A stretch of DNA of 64,000 nucleotides from an uncultured Candidatus Melainabacteria bacterium (lineage in GTDB: Bacteria > Cyanobacteriota > Vampirovibrionia > Gastranaerophilales > Gastranaerophilaceae), in contig CAKUZW010000002.1 in assembly GCA_934718135.1 (NCBI GenBank), forward strand, positions 310,001 through 374,000, read 5' to 3'. The position numbers were made by a program, and so were the translations under genes. Numbering within the stretch: the first letter of the stretch is position 1; the number at the start of each line of letters is the position of its first letter. Positions 32,646 to 41,358 of the stretch are shown here, piece by piece. Under the pieces are notes generated by a model. The model saw nothing but the letters and a program-made list of their open reading frames with translations. It searched no databases and was not told the origin of the DNA.

Positions 32646-32725
32646 AAAACTGTATACTTAAAATGTAATCGGTTAAGGTTCAAACCCGAGAGCAAAAAAG
32701 CTCTTAAAGAAATATTTTTCTTTCG

Positions 32726-33139
32726 ATGGTAAAACTGTTTGCCGAGAAGTTCACAGTTTTTGGGATTAAGTGTGTTATGGGATATATTCACTGCTGTGGA
32801 GGACTTCGCAAAACGAGAAGTTTTGTTTTGTCTCCTACAGAGAACTTTGCTGTGTGTGAATTGGATTATCTGAAAGAATGTCCTGTTTGCGGTCATTTGG
32901 TAGTTCAGCTTACACGAATAGATAAAAATAATTCGTTATCAAGTCTAAGATTTACAAATAAAAAGGCAAAGAATTTTTGGGCTAAAATTCAGTCAAAAAT
33001 TTTGTACGAGAGAAAATTCTTTGATTACTCAAATCGTAGGGGTGGAACTTTTTATTTGAATTATAACGAATTTGGAGTTAAGAAGAGATGTTATTCAAAT
33101 TTATCAAATCTGAAGATAGGTTTAAAATCTACGCTGTAA
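32726..33139 (+). CDS. Hypothetical zinc-ribbon-like protein at the start of the capsid cluster
   Basis: A 137-residue basic protein; the true start may be the ATG at 32780 (119 residues). Cysteines occur in CCGG, CELDYLKECPVCGH and a late CYS, suggesting one zinc ribbon. The remaining part is Lys/Asn/Tyr-rich. I do not recognise the family. It ends before a terminator at 33180, so it is a separate unit from the capsid operon. It may belong to the cluster or be a host gene; position only supports the link. Confidence 0.5.
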   Translation: MVKLFAEKFTVFGIKCVMGYIHCCGGLRKTRSFVLSPTENFAVCELDYLKECPVCGHLVVQLTRIDKNNSLSSLRFTNKKAKNFWAKIQSKILYERKFFDYSNRRGGTFYLNYNEFGVKKRCYSNLSNLKIGLKSTL

Positions 33140-33179
33140 AAATATAATACCTTCATTTATTTATTCTATTGCTATCTAT

Positions 33180-33219
33180 GAGGGGACATTCCCTACTCGA
33201 GTCTCCTCTTATTTTTTTT
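33180..33219 (+). terminator. Intrinsic terminator ahead of the capsid operon
   Basis: GAGGGGAC/GTCTCCTC arms (one G-U pair) with a 13-nt loop and a run of T. It insulates the capsid operon from upstream transcription. Confidence 0.75.
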
Positions 33220-33244
33220 GAAAGTGGAATTATTATTAACTAAT

Positions 33245-33268
33245 GTAAGATAGGTTTAAGGTAAGATA
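33245..33268. promoter_or_regulatory. Direct repeats upstream of the LuxR-type gene
   Basis: Two GTAAGATA motifs 16 bp apart (33245 and 33261) lie 40-60 bp before the regulator gene. Possible binding sites for an activator; inferred from spacing alone. Confidence 0.35.
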
Positions 33269-33307
33269 AAAAATAATTAATTAGACCAGAGATAAAAGGA
33301 TGTTTGA

Positions 33308-33526
33308 ATGAAATTATCACCTAAAGAACACGATGTGCTGACTTTGATTGCTTGTGGATTTACTGATAAAGAAGTCGCACTAAAACTAAAAATATCAGTA
33401 AGAACAGTTCAAACACATATTTCTTCGATTTTATTGAAACTCCAAGCAAGAAACAGAGTCAATGCAGTTGTCGTTTACATGCATCTTAACCCGAAATGGA
33501 AGATAGAGGAAAGGTTTATCGTTTAA
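33308..33526 (+). CDS. LuxR-type helix-turn-helix protein
   Basis: A 72-residue protein that consists of a LuxR/GerE DNA-binding domain only: LSPKEHDVLTLIACGFTDKE, then ALKLKISVRTVQTHISSILLKLQ, the full recognition-helix signature. It has no receiver or ligand-binding domain. An AAAAGGATG ribosome site precedes the ATG. The stop overlaps the amidase ATG (TAATG), so it is translationally coupled to the capsid cluster and is probably its regulator. It is a host-type rather than a phage-type regulator. Confidence 0.88.
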   Translation: MKLSPKEHDVLTLIACGFTDKEVALKLKISVRTVQTHISSILLKLQARNRVNAVVVYMHLNPKWKIEERFIV

Positions 33527-34014
33527 TGAAAAGAATAATTATACACTGGACAGCCGGCAGGTATTATCCGACACAATTTGAAAAACAGTATTATCACTAT
33601 TTGATTGATAAAGAAGGTCGGATATATGACGGGATACACAAACCTGAGGATAATTTGAACTGTACGGATGGAAATTATTCCGCACACACAGGTGGAGGAA
33701 ATACAGGTTCTATTGGAGTTGCAATGTGTTCAATGTCGGGGTTCAAGTCAAGAGATGATGTTGGAAAATTCCCTATAACACCAATACAATTTGAATCTTG
33801 TATGGCTTTTTGTGCGGAACTTTGTAAGAAATATTCAATTCAAATTACTCCAAATACTGTTATGACTCATTACGAATTCGGGCAAAAAAATCCGAAAACA
33901 ACAAGTTTTGGAAAAATTGATATAGTTTATCTTCCACCTTATTCGTGGGTTGGGAAAAATGATATCGGAAGTTTTATCAGGTCAAAAATTCGTTGGTACA
34001 GAAATAAACTTTAA
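33526..34014 (+). CDS. N-acetylmuramoyl-L-alanine amidase (Amidase_2 endolysin)
   Basis: A 162-residue peptidoglycan amidase of the T7-lysozyme/PGRP type that cuts the MurNAc-L-Ala bond. Zinc-ligand candidates are His in IIIHWTAG (residue 7), His in SAHTGGGN and the Asp in GKIDIVYLPP. It lacks a signal peptide, as expected for an endolysin that exits through a holin. The ATG at 33526 overlaps the regulator stop; the earlier in-frame ATG at 33496 lies inside the regulator gene. As the first structural gene of the cluster it would free particles by lysis. Confidence 0.88.
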   Translation: MKRIIIHWTAGRYYPTQFEKQYYHYLIDKEGRIYDGIHKPEDNLNCTDGNYSAHTGGGNTGSIGVAMCSMSGFKSRDDVGKFPITPIQFESCMAFCAELCKKYSIQITPNTVMTHYEFGQKNPKTTSFGKIDIVYLPPYSWVGKNDIGSFIRSKIRWYRNKL

Positions 34015-34029
34015 AGAGGATAAGAATTT

Positions 34030-35550
34030 ATGGATATAAATTATTTTGATTTATCCGGCGGAATAAATCAGGCAACGACAAAAACAGAATTAGGTTTAAA
34101 TGTTCAAAAACTTTATTGGGCGGACTCAGAAAATGTCGAACTTTATAATAACAAAGGGATTATCAAACAAAAGGGAAATACTTTACTTTTGGAATTGCCG
34201 AATAATGACTCTATTGTTGCAATGCGAGAAATGGAATCTGATGGTTTGTATAAACTTATTGTTGTGACAGATAGAGGAGAGATTTATATATATTCTGATT
34301 CTTCTTCAAGTTTAAAAAAATTAGACAAAACTTTAACCGGTAAAAATGTTCAGATTGTAAATTTTCTGAGAGGGGTAATTATTGCAACAGACTCTGATGA
34401 GATGTTCTATATCAAGGATAATGCGAATTTTGATATTGTTGATTGCAACTTGAAAGACAAAGCCGAAAATCCATTATTCCCTGATTGTGTAACGATTTAT
34501 AAGGGTAGAGTTTGGTGTGCAAAAGAGTCTACGATTTATTATTCTGCATTAGGAACTTATGATGATTTTAAAACAGAAGCAGATGCCGGTTATATCAGTG
34601 ATTTTCACACAGATACTTCTGATATAATTGCAATGCACACATATAAAGATTATCTTGCCATCTATAAAAAAGACAGAGTTTACCTTTTAACCGGTTCAAA
34701 TCCGACAGATTTTTCTGTTTCATTGTTTGCAGATAAAGGCACAATGGCTAAAAATTCAATTGTGAATGTTGATAACAAACAGTTTTTCTTGAGCAATGGA
34801 ATTTATGCTCTTGAACAGGTCGGAGAATTAAATCAAATTCGCTTGGGTTCAGAAATTTCTAAAAATATCAAAAATGAATTTAACTCGTTTGATAGTGCAA
34901 GACTAAAATATACAAACGTTTTGCACTACCAAAATAAAAGTCAAACTTGGTACTTTTTCCCTTATTTAGGAAAAGAATATTACAACACGATTTGGATAAA
35001 TGATTATCTAAATCACGCGTGGTACAAGAGAATTTTGCCACAAAAGATTACAAGTGCTTGCAATTTCAAAAATCAAATAGTTACGGCAGATTGCGATGGC
35101 AGAATTTATTATGAGGATTATGGAACAACTTTTGACGGCAAAAGCATTCCGTTTGTTTGGAAATCTCCGTTTTTGTCTTTGGGAAATGTTCATCATCGCA
35201 AATTGATTGAAGAATTTTATTTCGTACTTGATGATTTGAATGATAACAAATTCAAATGTTCTGTTTATAAAGACTACGACAGCAGTTACGCTGATGATTA
35301 TGAATTGATATCCTCACGTCATTTTAACCAACTTGTTTGGGCAGATGAGGATTCTCCGGATGAATCCATATACTGTTGGACAAAAGAAAATGACTCGACC
35401 CCTGTTTGGACTATAGGGACAGATGTTTTGGAAAAAGCTGAAATTTGCGGAAGTTGCTATTCTGTTCAGATTTGTGTGGAAGGAACTGAAATAGACGACA
35501 ATTGTTCAATTATCGGGCTTCAATTCCGAGAAATTTATAACGATGACTAA
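34030..35550 (+). CDS. Putative phage head-tail/tail stabilisation protein
   Basis: A 506-residue protein that begins DINYFDLSGGINQATTKTELG, a start typical of podoviral tail-tip or stabilisation proteins with a beta-propeller-like body (repeated strands such as YKLIVVTDRGEIYIYSD and AIYKKDRVYLLTGSNPTDF). The C-terminal third is beta-rich. No enzyme motif. It lies between the amidase and coat genes. By position and style it may be the counterpart of P22 gp10-like proteins; the match is only by pattern, so this is a tentative call. An AGAGGATAA ribosome site precedes it. Confidence 0.6.
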   Translation: MDINYFDLSGGINQATTKTELGLNVQKLYWADSENVELYNNKGIIKQKGNTLLLELPNNDSIVAMREMESDGLYKLIVVTDRGEIYIYSDSSSSLKKLDKTLTGKNVQIVNFLRGVIIATDSDEMFYIKDNANFDIVDCNLKDKAENPLFPDCVTIYKGRVWCAKESTIYYSALGTYDDFKTEADAGYISDFHTDTSDIIAMHTYKDYLAIYKKDRVYLLTGSNPTDFSVSLFADKGTMAKNSIVNVDNKQFFLSNGIYALEQVGELNQIRLGSEISKNIKNEFNSFDSARLKYTNVLHYQNKSQTWYFFPYLGKEYYNTIWINDYLNHAWYKRILPQKITSACNFKNQIVTADCDGRIYYEDYGTTFDGKSIPFVWKSPFLSLGNVHHRKLIEEFYFVLDDLNDNKFKCSVYKDYDSSYADDYELISSRHFNQLVWADEDSPDESIYCWTKENDSTPVWTIGTDVLEKAEICGSCYSVQICVEGTEIDDNCSIIGLQFREIYNDD

Positions 35551-35614
35551 ATAAAAATTTTTCATCACTTGAAAAATATATTATGTATTACTTGTAAAAC
35601 GAAAGGAAAAAGAA

Positions 35615-36469
35615 ATGACAGATTTTACAACATCTTATTCTGCGTTTATTCCGCAGTTGTGGAGCAAAAAATTAAACCAAATGCTCGACAAAAATTGTGT
35701 AATGATGCAATGTGTGAACAGAAATTGGGAAGGTGAAATTTCTCAACAAGGTGATACCGTAAAAATTATCACACCTGCAGATGTTACTGTTTCAACCCTA
35801 ACCGGAGATGATATTACATATTCAACCTTAACTCCGACATCACAAGATTTGGTTATTGACCAAAAGAAATTTTTTGCTTTCAAAATTGATGATGTAGCTA
35901 AAGTTCAATCTAATACTGATATTATGGAAGCTCATTTGGCAAATGCGAAAAAAGCGATTGAAGAAGTTCAAGACTCATACCTTCTTGCAATGCATACAGA
36001 TGTAAAAGAAGCAAATACGGTCGGTTCAGAATCTTCTCCTGTTACATTGGACAAATCAACTATTTATGAGAACTTTGTAAAATTGTCGCTAGCATTGAAA
36101 AATTCTGATGCTGTTTATACAGGCACTCGTCCTTGGGTCGTAATCAATCCTAATATCGAATCTTATTTGTTGCAAAGTCCTGAATTTATCAAGGCATATA
36201 ATGTTGCAGATAAAACCCTACGAGAAGGTGCAATAGGACGAATTGCCGGCATGGATGTATTAGTTAGTACAAATTTAACAGATATTGATAGTAAATATTA
36301 TGTTTTAGCGGGTACAAATGATGCAATTACTTTTGCTTCTCAACTTGCAAAAATCGAAAGCTTGAGAGATAAAGACAGTTTCTCTGATTTGGTTAGAGGA
36401 TTGTATTTGTATGGTGCTAAAACAGTTCAACCTAATGCTTTAGCTAAAATGATTGTGTCTGCTGCTTAG
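35615..36469 (+). CDS. Major capsid (coat) protein, HK97-fold type
   Basis: A 284-residue coat protein. Features: start TTSYSAFIPQLWSKKLNQML, an early GDTVKI strand, QKKFFAFKIDDVAKVQ (typical of P22-like/HK97-fold coat proteins), helix AHLANAKKAIEEVQDSYL, then RPWVVINP and a final IAGMDVLVSTNL strand before the C-terminal domain. Length is small for the family. AAAGGAAAAAG is the ribosome site. A long terminator-like hairpin follows, so it may be the end of a high-level transcript. No dedicated protease is adjacent, so processing may not occur. Confidence 0.88.
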   Translation: MTDFTTSYSAFIPQLWSKKLNQMLDKNCVMMQCVNRNWEGEISQQGDTVKIITPADVTVSTLTGDDITYSTLTPTSQDLVIDQKKFFAFKIDDVAKVQSNTDIMEAHLANAKKAIEEVQDSYLLAMHTDVKEANTVGSESSPVTLDKSTIYENFVKLSLALKNSDAVYTGTRPWVVINPNIESYLLQSPEFIKAYNVADKTLREGAIGRIAGMDVLVSTNLTDIDSKYYVLAGTNDAITFASQLAKIESLRDKDSFSDLVRGLYLYGAKTVQPNALAKMIVSAA

Positions 36470-36480
36470 CGTTGAACAAC

Positions 36481-36541
36481 AAATGTACTCTCTTTTAGTT
36501 GTTTTATTCTTGGTTATTTTTGAAAAAGAGGGTACATTTTT
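36481..36541 (+). terminator. Terminator or attenuator after the coat gene
   Basis: AAATGTACTCTCTTTT pairs with AAAAGAGGGTACATTT (one G-U pair) across a 27-nt loop and ends in T5. It would give more coat transcript than downstream transcript. Confidence 0.7.
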
Positions 36542-36563
36542 ACCCAAAATGGAGATAAATTTT

Positions 36564-36818
36564 ATGAAATTTTTTATAAAGACAAAAAATAAAATCATCG
36601 AATTGGCAAAAAATGCCGTACTTGTTGCAGAGAGTGAACTTGGTTCAGGAAAAGGGCAAGAGAAGAAAAAACTTGCAATAAATTATGTCCTAAAGAATTT
36701 ACCTGTTTCAAGTTTAATCAAGTCCGTTATTTCAATATTGCTATCAAGCTTTATTGACGATGCAATTGAAGTGGCTGTTGAATATATGAAAACATTGCCA
36801 AAACTACAAGGAGAATAA
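36564..36818 (+). CDS. Holin-like (LLH-type) small protein
   Basis: An 84-residue protein. The middle (VLVAESELGSGKGQEKKKLA) resembles the conserved part of LLH-type phage holins, where a Gly-Lys-Gly motif is followed by a Lys-rich helix. A weakly hydrophobic helix follows (SLIKSVISILLSSFIDDAIEV). The usual strong N-terminal membrane span is missing here. The ATG at 36564 has a GGAG ribosome site; an earlier start at 36453 overlaps the coat gene and the hairpin and is unlikely. A holin role fits the nearby amidase but is tentative. Confidence 0.5.
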   Translation: MKFFIKTKNKIIELAKNAVLVAESELGSGKGQEKKKLAINYVLKNLPVSSLIKSVISILLSSFIDDAIEVAVEYMKTLPKLQGE

Positions 36819-36824
36819 ATTTTT

Positions 36825-37478
36825 ATGCAAAATGAACAAGTTCAAAAAAATATTTCATCGCCTGCCGATGGTCTGCAGAACAATTATACAGATGTTATTA
36901 CACAGCTTGAACAAGCACTACGCACAGATGCCCAAAGAGTGCAGTATATGTTGCAACAGGGCGTGATTAATAGTACACAAGGACAATATCTTATGGCTCA
37001 ATTGGCTAAAAAATCGGACGAAATTAACAAATGCAAACAATCTGTGCCACCTCAAAACGTTCAAGCTCAACCTCAAACTCCGCCTCCAACAGTTGAACAA
37101 AATCAAGTAAATTCACTTGATGCTTTTATTCAAGAAAATCCTGATTTTTTCAATAATGGGGCTAGAGGAATTGTGCTAGAGTATCTGAAAAATTGTGATT
37201 TGGACAAAGATGAAATTTCAAGGGTTACAGAAATTGTGGAACAGTTGGAGAATTCTGCAGTAGAAAATTACTTGAAACAATCGGCTCACGAAAAATCATT
37301 GAATGACGAGAACAATGCTGCAAAGAGCAAATTAACGGCTTACGCTCAAAATTCTGCTTCCGGCAGTGATACAGGTAGGATTTTCACTCGTGAGGATATC
37401 GGCAAAATGAGTGGAGAAGAATTCACCAAGAATGAAAAACTGATTATGGATCAGGTAAAGCACGGCTTAATCAAATAA
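36825..37478 (+). CDS. Candidate scaffold protein
   Basis: A 217-residue hydrophilic, Gln/Asn/Glu-rich, mostly helical protein with two likely coiled segments (about 20-75 and 120-155) and a Pro/Gln-rich linker (about 78-95). No enzyme motif. It lies next to the coat gene, and the composition is that of phage capsid scaffolds, which guide coat assembly and then leave. It is 6 bp from the holin-like gene with AAGGAG as ribosome site. The identification rests on position and composition only. Confidence 0.5.
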   Translation: MQNEQVQKNISSPADGLQNNYTDVITQLEQALRTDAQRVQYMLQQGVINSTQGQYLMAQLAKKSDEINKCKQSVPPQNVQAQPQTPPPTVEQNQVNSLDAFIQENPDFFNNGARGIVLEYLKNCDLDKDEISRVTEIVEQLENSAVENYLKQSAHEKSLNDENNAAKSKLTAYAQNSASGSDTGRIFTREDIGKMSGEEFTKNEKLIMDQVKHGLIK

Positions 37479-37562
37479 CGGATGAATTCAATCCCCAAAA
37501 TTCGAATATGGGCTATTTTTAATAGCCCTCGTTCGGATTAGATAAGGGAAAAGGAGTAATTA

Positions 37563-38201
37563 ATGAATTTTTTAGAACTTATAAATAAATGCCTGTTGGA
37601 ATTGAATTACAGACAGGTAAATTCCATGTCAGAACTGGTTAAAAATGATCACAAGCGAATTGTTAGTATTTTGAATATTATAAATAAAGAAATTTGTAGT
37701 ATCGAAGGTTGGAATTTTTTAATCAGAAAAACTAATCTTACGTTGAAAAAAGGGGAAACCGAAATAAAAAATACTGTCAATGGACGAATTTGGTACCTTT
37801 TAATCTCGGGCGAAAAGTATAAATATGTTGATGATATTGAGCCATTTTTGACTCAAAAAACTAAAAGAAGAGAGTATTCCTCTTATTCAGATAAGTTACT
37901 TTTTCCGAAATTTGAAGAGGATAAAACTATTGAAATAGTTTATTATACTAAAAATTGCGTGAAAAGTTTTGACGGGGAGGAAAAGACAGACTTTGAACTT
38001 GAAGATGATGAATCTCTAATTCCGATGCCATTTGTTGAACAGCTTTTGGTTTACGGAACATGCTTGAGATTAAAAGCAAACCCTCAATATATAAAATTTT
38101 CGTATTGGATGAGCATGTACAAAGAAGCTCTTTTGAATTTGAAATCAAAGAGTTTTGTGTCTGTTGATAATCCGCCTGTGGTACGTGTATTTAGGCATTA
38201 G
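37563..38201 (+). CDS. Phage tail adaptor-like protein (P22 gp4-like)
   Basis: A 212-residue mixed helix/strand protein that starts with NFLELINKCLLELNYRQV, common in gp4-type head-completion adaptors, and has WNFLIRKTNLTL and MPFVEQLLVYGTCLRLKA later, also typical of the family. Such proteins attach below the portal ring and form the tail platform. AAAAGGAG ribosome site. A hairpin (GGGCTATT/AATAGCCC, 37510-37528) lies just upstream. Family pattern seen by eye, moderately sure. Confidence 0.6.
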   Translation: MNFLELINKCLLELNYRQVNSMSELVKNDHKRIVSILNIINKEICSIEGWNFLIRKTNLTLKKGETEIKNTVNGRIWYLLISGEKYKYVDDIEPFLTQKTKRREYSSYSDKLLFPKFEEDKTIEIVYYTKNCVKSFDGEEKTDFELEDDESLIPMPFVEQLLVYGTCLRLKANPQYIKFSYWMSMYKEALLNLKSKSFVSVDNPPVVRVFRH

Positions 38202-38327
38202 CCAAAAAAAACAGGAAGTCGTTTTCATTCCCCCCTGTTAAGATTTACACTAGCCGAAATATAAATAGCATGTATATTATACTAACTATTTAGTAAAAAC
38301 ACAAATTATGATAAGAAATGTAAACTA

Positions 38328-38762
38328 ATGAAACAACTAACATATCAATACAAAAAATTTGTTTGCGAATATATAAAAACCCTCAATAGCGAAAAAGCCT
38401 TGAAGTTAGCGGGTTTTAGAGTTAAAAACCCTAAAACTTTTGCTCAAAATTTGCTTGAAAAGGATTTTATTATTTGTGAAATTAAAAGTCAACTAAATCA
38501 TCAAATTGAGTCTTTGAATGTCCATAGAGGATATGTTATTCAAAAACTTTTGCAAATAGCCGAGTTTTCACTGGTAGAAGAAGATATTCTGGATAAAGAC
38601 GGAAATTACACCGGTAAAAAGAAGTTGAGGGATTCATCTTCCGGTTTGAAAGCTTTAGAAGGGCTTTGCAAATATCTTGGATTTTCAACAGTAAAAGAGG
38701 ATGAAAAATATCGAGGTACAAAGATTATCACGATTGCAAATCTAGATGATAAAAAGATTTAA
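38328..38762 (+). CDS. Terminase small subunit
   Basis: A 144-residue protein of the terminase-2 small-subunit type: an N-terminal helix-turn-helix (YQYKKFVCEYIKTLNSEKAL, then GFRVKNPKTFAQNLL), a helical oligomerisation part with VIQKLLQIAEFSLVEED, and a basic, extended C-terminus (SSGLKALEGLCKYLGF). It recognises the packaging start on DNA and recruits the large subunit. Unusually it is placed after the coat and adaptor genes rather than before the large terminase. Confidence 0.78.
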   Translation: MKQLTYQYKKFVCEYIKTLNSEKALKLAGFRVKNPKTFAQNLLEKDFIICEIKSQLNHQIESLNVHRGYVIQKLLQIAEFSLVEEDILDKDGNYTGKKKLRDSSSGLKALEGLCKYLGFSTVKEDEKYRGTKIITIANLDDKKI

Positions 38763-38779
38763 CGATGAAAGGGTTAATA

Positions 38780-39130
38780 ATGAAAGAAGATAAAAATATT
38801 GAACAAATTCTTCTCAATGATTTAGAGTATGAAAAATTTTCATCAAAAAAAATAGAACAAGATTTTGAAAGAGAAATCAGCAGTTCGAGTTTCAAGGATG
38901 TTAAAGTTATCACAGAATTGAAAGATGTTCCAAAATCAAAACTGTTTACTAAAAACTCAGTGTTTGCGGTAATTAACAAAAACAGTAAGACAAAATCTTT
39001 GATTAATGGACTTCAAGCGGAAGGATTTTTAGGTTCGCAAGATAAAACAAGGGAGAGATTTTTAAAAGGTGAAATTGACTCTTTTGTGAATGGCGATTAT
39101 TTTGTAAAATTTTTGAAAGCAAAAATATAA
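38780..39130 (+). CDS. Hypothetical protein in the capsid cluster
   Basis: A 116-residue acidic-then-basic, mostly helical protein that I do not recognise. It starts 17 bp after the small terminase stop; the ATG at 38780 has AAAGGG close upstream. The middle has an IPKSK/FTKNSVFAVINK-like strand pattern and the end LKGEIDSFVNGDYFVKFLKA. It is immediately followed by the GNAT gene. A link to packaging or assembly is likely from position alone. Confidence 0.6.
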   Translation: MKEDKNIEQILLNDLEYEKFSSKKIEQDFEREISSSSFKDVKVITELKDVPKSKLFTKNSVFAVINKNSKTKSLINGLQAEGFLGSQDKTRERFLKGEIDSFVNGDYFVKFLKAKI

Positions 39131-39131
39131 A

Positions 39132-39644
39132 ATGTGCATATTTATCAATATAACACCGCATAATCTTTTTTCCAATTTGCACTATATTCCGTTAATTCAC
39201 GATTGCTATAAAAAATATTTCAAATATTTGCAAGACGATTTTTCAAATTTTGAAAATGATACTTTGAGTTATGTCAAATATTGTTCTCCATATTTTTGGG
39301 TGATTTTGGATAAAAATACGCAATTTATGGGGTTTGTATCGCTGGACAATTTTGTTGGCGGCGGAAATGTTTTGTATAGTGCCGAATTAACGACATGCTT
39401 TGAAAAACAAGCATGGGGCAGTTTTACCAAATATAGTGCAAAGATTTTTTTGAAAAAGTGTTTTGATGAACTTGGTTTATTTAAAATTAAAGCTCAAATT
39501 TTTCCTGATAATTTCAGAATAAAAAAGCTTTTAAAATGTGCCGGATTTGAATATGAATCAACACTAAAATCAGAAACTTTGCGAAATGGTAAACCACAAG
39601 ATATTGATATTTATTCGCTTTATAGAACTTATTATTACAATTAG
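39132..39644 (+). CDS. GNAT-family N-acetyltransferase
   Basis: A 170-residue GNAT protein. Core strands are FWVILDKNTQFMGFVSLDNF (beta 2-3) and VLYSAELTTCF (beta 4); the acetyl-CoA loop corresponds to the region before KIFLKKCFDELGLFKIKAQI, and RIKKLLKCAGFEYE is the typical C-terminal GNAT motif. The Gly-rich QxxGxG/A loop is poorly kept (EKQAWGSFTKYS). Acetyl-CoA-dependent acetylation of an unknown target, perhaps a host or capsid protein or a peptidoglycan fragment. GNAT genes beside portal genes do occur in phage-like clusters. Confidence 0.8.
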   Translation: MCIFINITPHNLFSNLHYIPLIHDCYKKYFKYLQDDFSNFENDTLSYVKYCSPYFWVILDKNTQFMGFVSLDNFVGGGNVLYSAELTTCFEKQAWGSFTKYSAKIFLKKCFDELGLFKIKAQIFPDNFRIKKLLKCAGFEYESTLKSETLRNGKPQDIDIYSLYRTYYYN

Positions 39645-39664
39645 TGAGGTTAAAAATACAAATT

Positions 39665-41317
39665 ATGGAAAAACTTACAAATTCGATATTAGATTATATC
39701 GATGAACAAATTTTGATAGAAAATGTTGTAAAAAAATACGATTATTACAACGAAGCAAGAAACACCCAACTTTCTGATAACAGGCTAATTCGTTATGCCA
39801 TTTACAATTCTGACATCCCGCCTGTCAATACTTGGGATTGTCAAATTCAGTTGCCGGAGATTTATGAACTTGCTCAAACTCTAAAATCTCATATTGTACA
39901 AAATTTGTACTCTCATCCGGATGGAATGTTTGACGTTTCAGGGGTTGATATCAAAACCCAAAAATATGCAAACAAACAAAAAGCAATGCTTGTGAATACT
40001 TTTGAAGCTATGAAAATCGAAGATGAAATGGAAAAAATTATTGATTCTGTCGTTGAAACAGGAGAAGTCACTCTATTTGTCGGTTGGGAAACAAAGACCA
40101 GAAAATACCGCAGAGCGTTGTCTTTATCTGAGCAACTTAAAAATGGAACCTCAGAGTCTTTTAAAGTTAAAGAAAAAGTTGTCTATGATAATGCAAAAGT
40201 TAAATTTATAAATTATGAAGATTTTGTTTTTGATAAAAATAGCGTTGAAAATTGGGATTCTTGTCCAAAAATTTATCGAACTTTTCAAACTTTTGATGAG
40301 ATTAAATCAAACAATGCAAATTCGTTATTAAATGTTGAAAAACTGGAAGAATTGAAAGGAGTGGTGGCTGCTAAAAACAAAACGGCTGACAATTCTCAGT
40401 CCAAAATTGAGGTTTTGGAATTTTGGGGAGATATGGAATTGCCAAACGGGGAAGTTTTGAAAAATAAATTAATTGTAATTGCAGGTCGAAGTGTTGTAAT
40501 AAGATTTGAAGATAATCCGTTTGTGATAAATCCGTTTATTCACGCAAATATTATTGAATGCCCAACAACAGGCAGAGGAATTTCACCTCTTCGAGTTGCA
40601 CTTATTTTGAATAATATTTCATCAACCATCTTGAATAAACAACTTGATGCCTTGGCACTTATGATGAATCCTCCATATTTAGCACCGAAAGGATGTTTTA
40701 GAGGTCAACAAGATGTCAGTCCCGGGAAAATTATTGAATACGATGCGTCATTAATGACATCTGTACCAACACCACTATCATTTGACAAAGCAATGACCGG
40801 TTGGGATTTTTTGAATTATTTTAAAACAACAATTGAAAGTGCAACAGGAATTTTCAAAAACATGTCAGGAAATGTCCAATCCGTTGATAGAACTGCAACA
40901 GAAATTAACTATTCTGTGAATGGGCAAGAAGCAAGGTTGAATATGCTTTTAGAAGCCATAAACCGCAAAATTATTGTCCCAATGGTTGAAAAAACAGCAG
41001 AACTTATCGCAAATTTCAAACTGGGGAAAGAAAATATTATGGTATCTGATAGAGGAAAAGTTGAATTTATCGAGATAGACGATAATATCCGAAATTCCAA
41101 TTATATCTATAGATACGGAGATAGGAAAGCAACATTTGAAAGAAAATCAAAACTTAAAGAGCTTTTTGAAGTAATAAAATCTTTTGCCCAAATTCAAGAA
41201 GTTTCTGAACGGATAGATTGGCTAGAGTGTTTCAAATTTGCACTTGAACAATACGGAATTGAAAATTCGAATAATTTTTTAACATCCGAACGGTCTAATC
41301 AGTCTATGAGCGAATAA
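39665..41317 (+). CDS. Portal protein (P22-like)
   Basis: A 551-residue portal protein, the dodecameric DNA gate at one capsid vertex. Typical features: an early helical part (ILDYIDEQILIENVVKKYDYY), WDCQIQLPEIYELAQTLKSHI, the basic/aromatic core with FINYEDFVFD, the central GRGISPLRVALILN helix start, and a C-terminal helical part after SGNVQSVDRTATEI. Length fits compact podoviral portals. The ATG at 39665 is chosen over a GTG at 39644 that overlaps the GNAT stop. It immediately precedes the large terminase, as in most tailed phages. Confidence 0.82.
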   Translation: MEKLTNSILDYIDEQILIENVVKKYDYYNEARNTQLSDNRLIRYAIYNSDIPPVNTWDCQIQLPEIYELAQTLKSHIVQNLYSHPDGMFDVSGVDIKTQKYANKQKAMLVNTFEAMKIEDEMEKIIDSVVETGEVTLFVGWETKTRKYRRALSLSEQLKNGTSESFKVKEKVVYDNAKVKFINYEDFVFDKNSVENWDSCPKIYRTFQTFDEIKSNNANSLLNVEKLEELKGVVAAKNKTADNSQSKIEVLEFWGDMELPNGEVLKNKLIVIAGRSVVIRFEDNPFVINPFIHANIIECPTTGRGISPLRVALILNNISSTILNKQLDALALMMNPPYLAPKGCFRGQQDVSPGKIIEYDASLMTSVPTPLSFDKAMTGWDFLNYFKTTIESATGIFKNMSGNVQSVDRTATEINYSVNGQEARLNMLLEAINRKIIVPMVEKTAELIANFKLGKENIMVSDRGKVEFIEIDDNIRNSNYIYRYGDRKATFERKSKLKELFEVIKSFAQIQEVSERIDWLECFKFALEQYGIENSNNFLTSERSNQSMSE

Positions 41318-41358
41318 ATCCGTTTGTAAAGGGAGAAGGGAATAGGGAAAACTAAATC

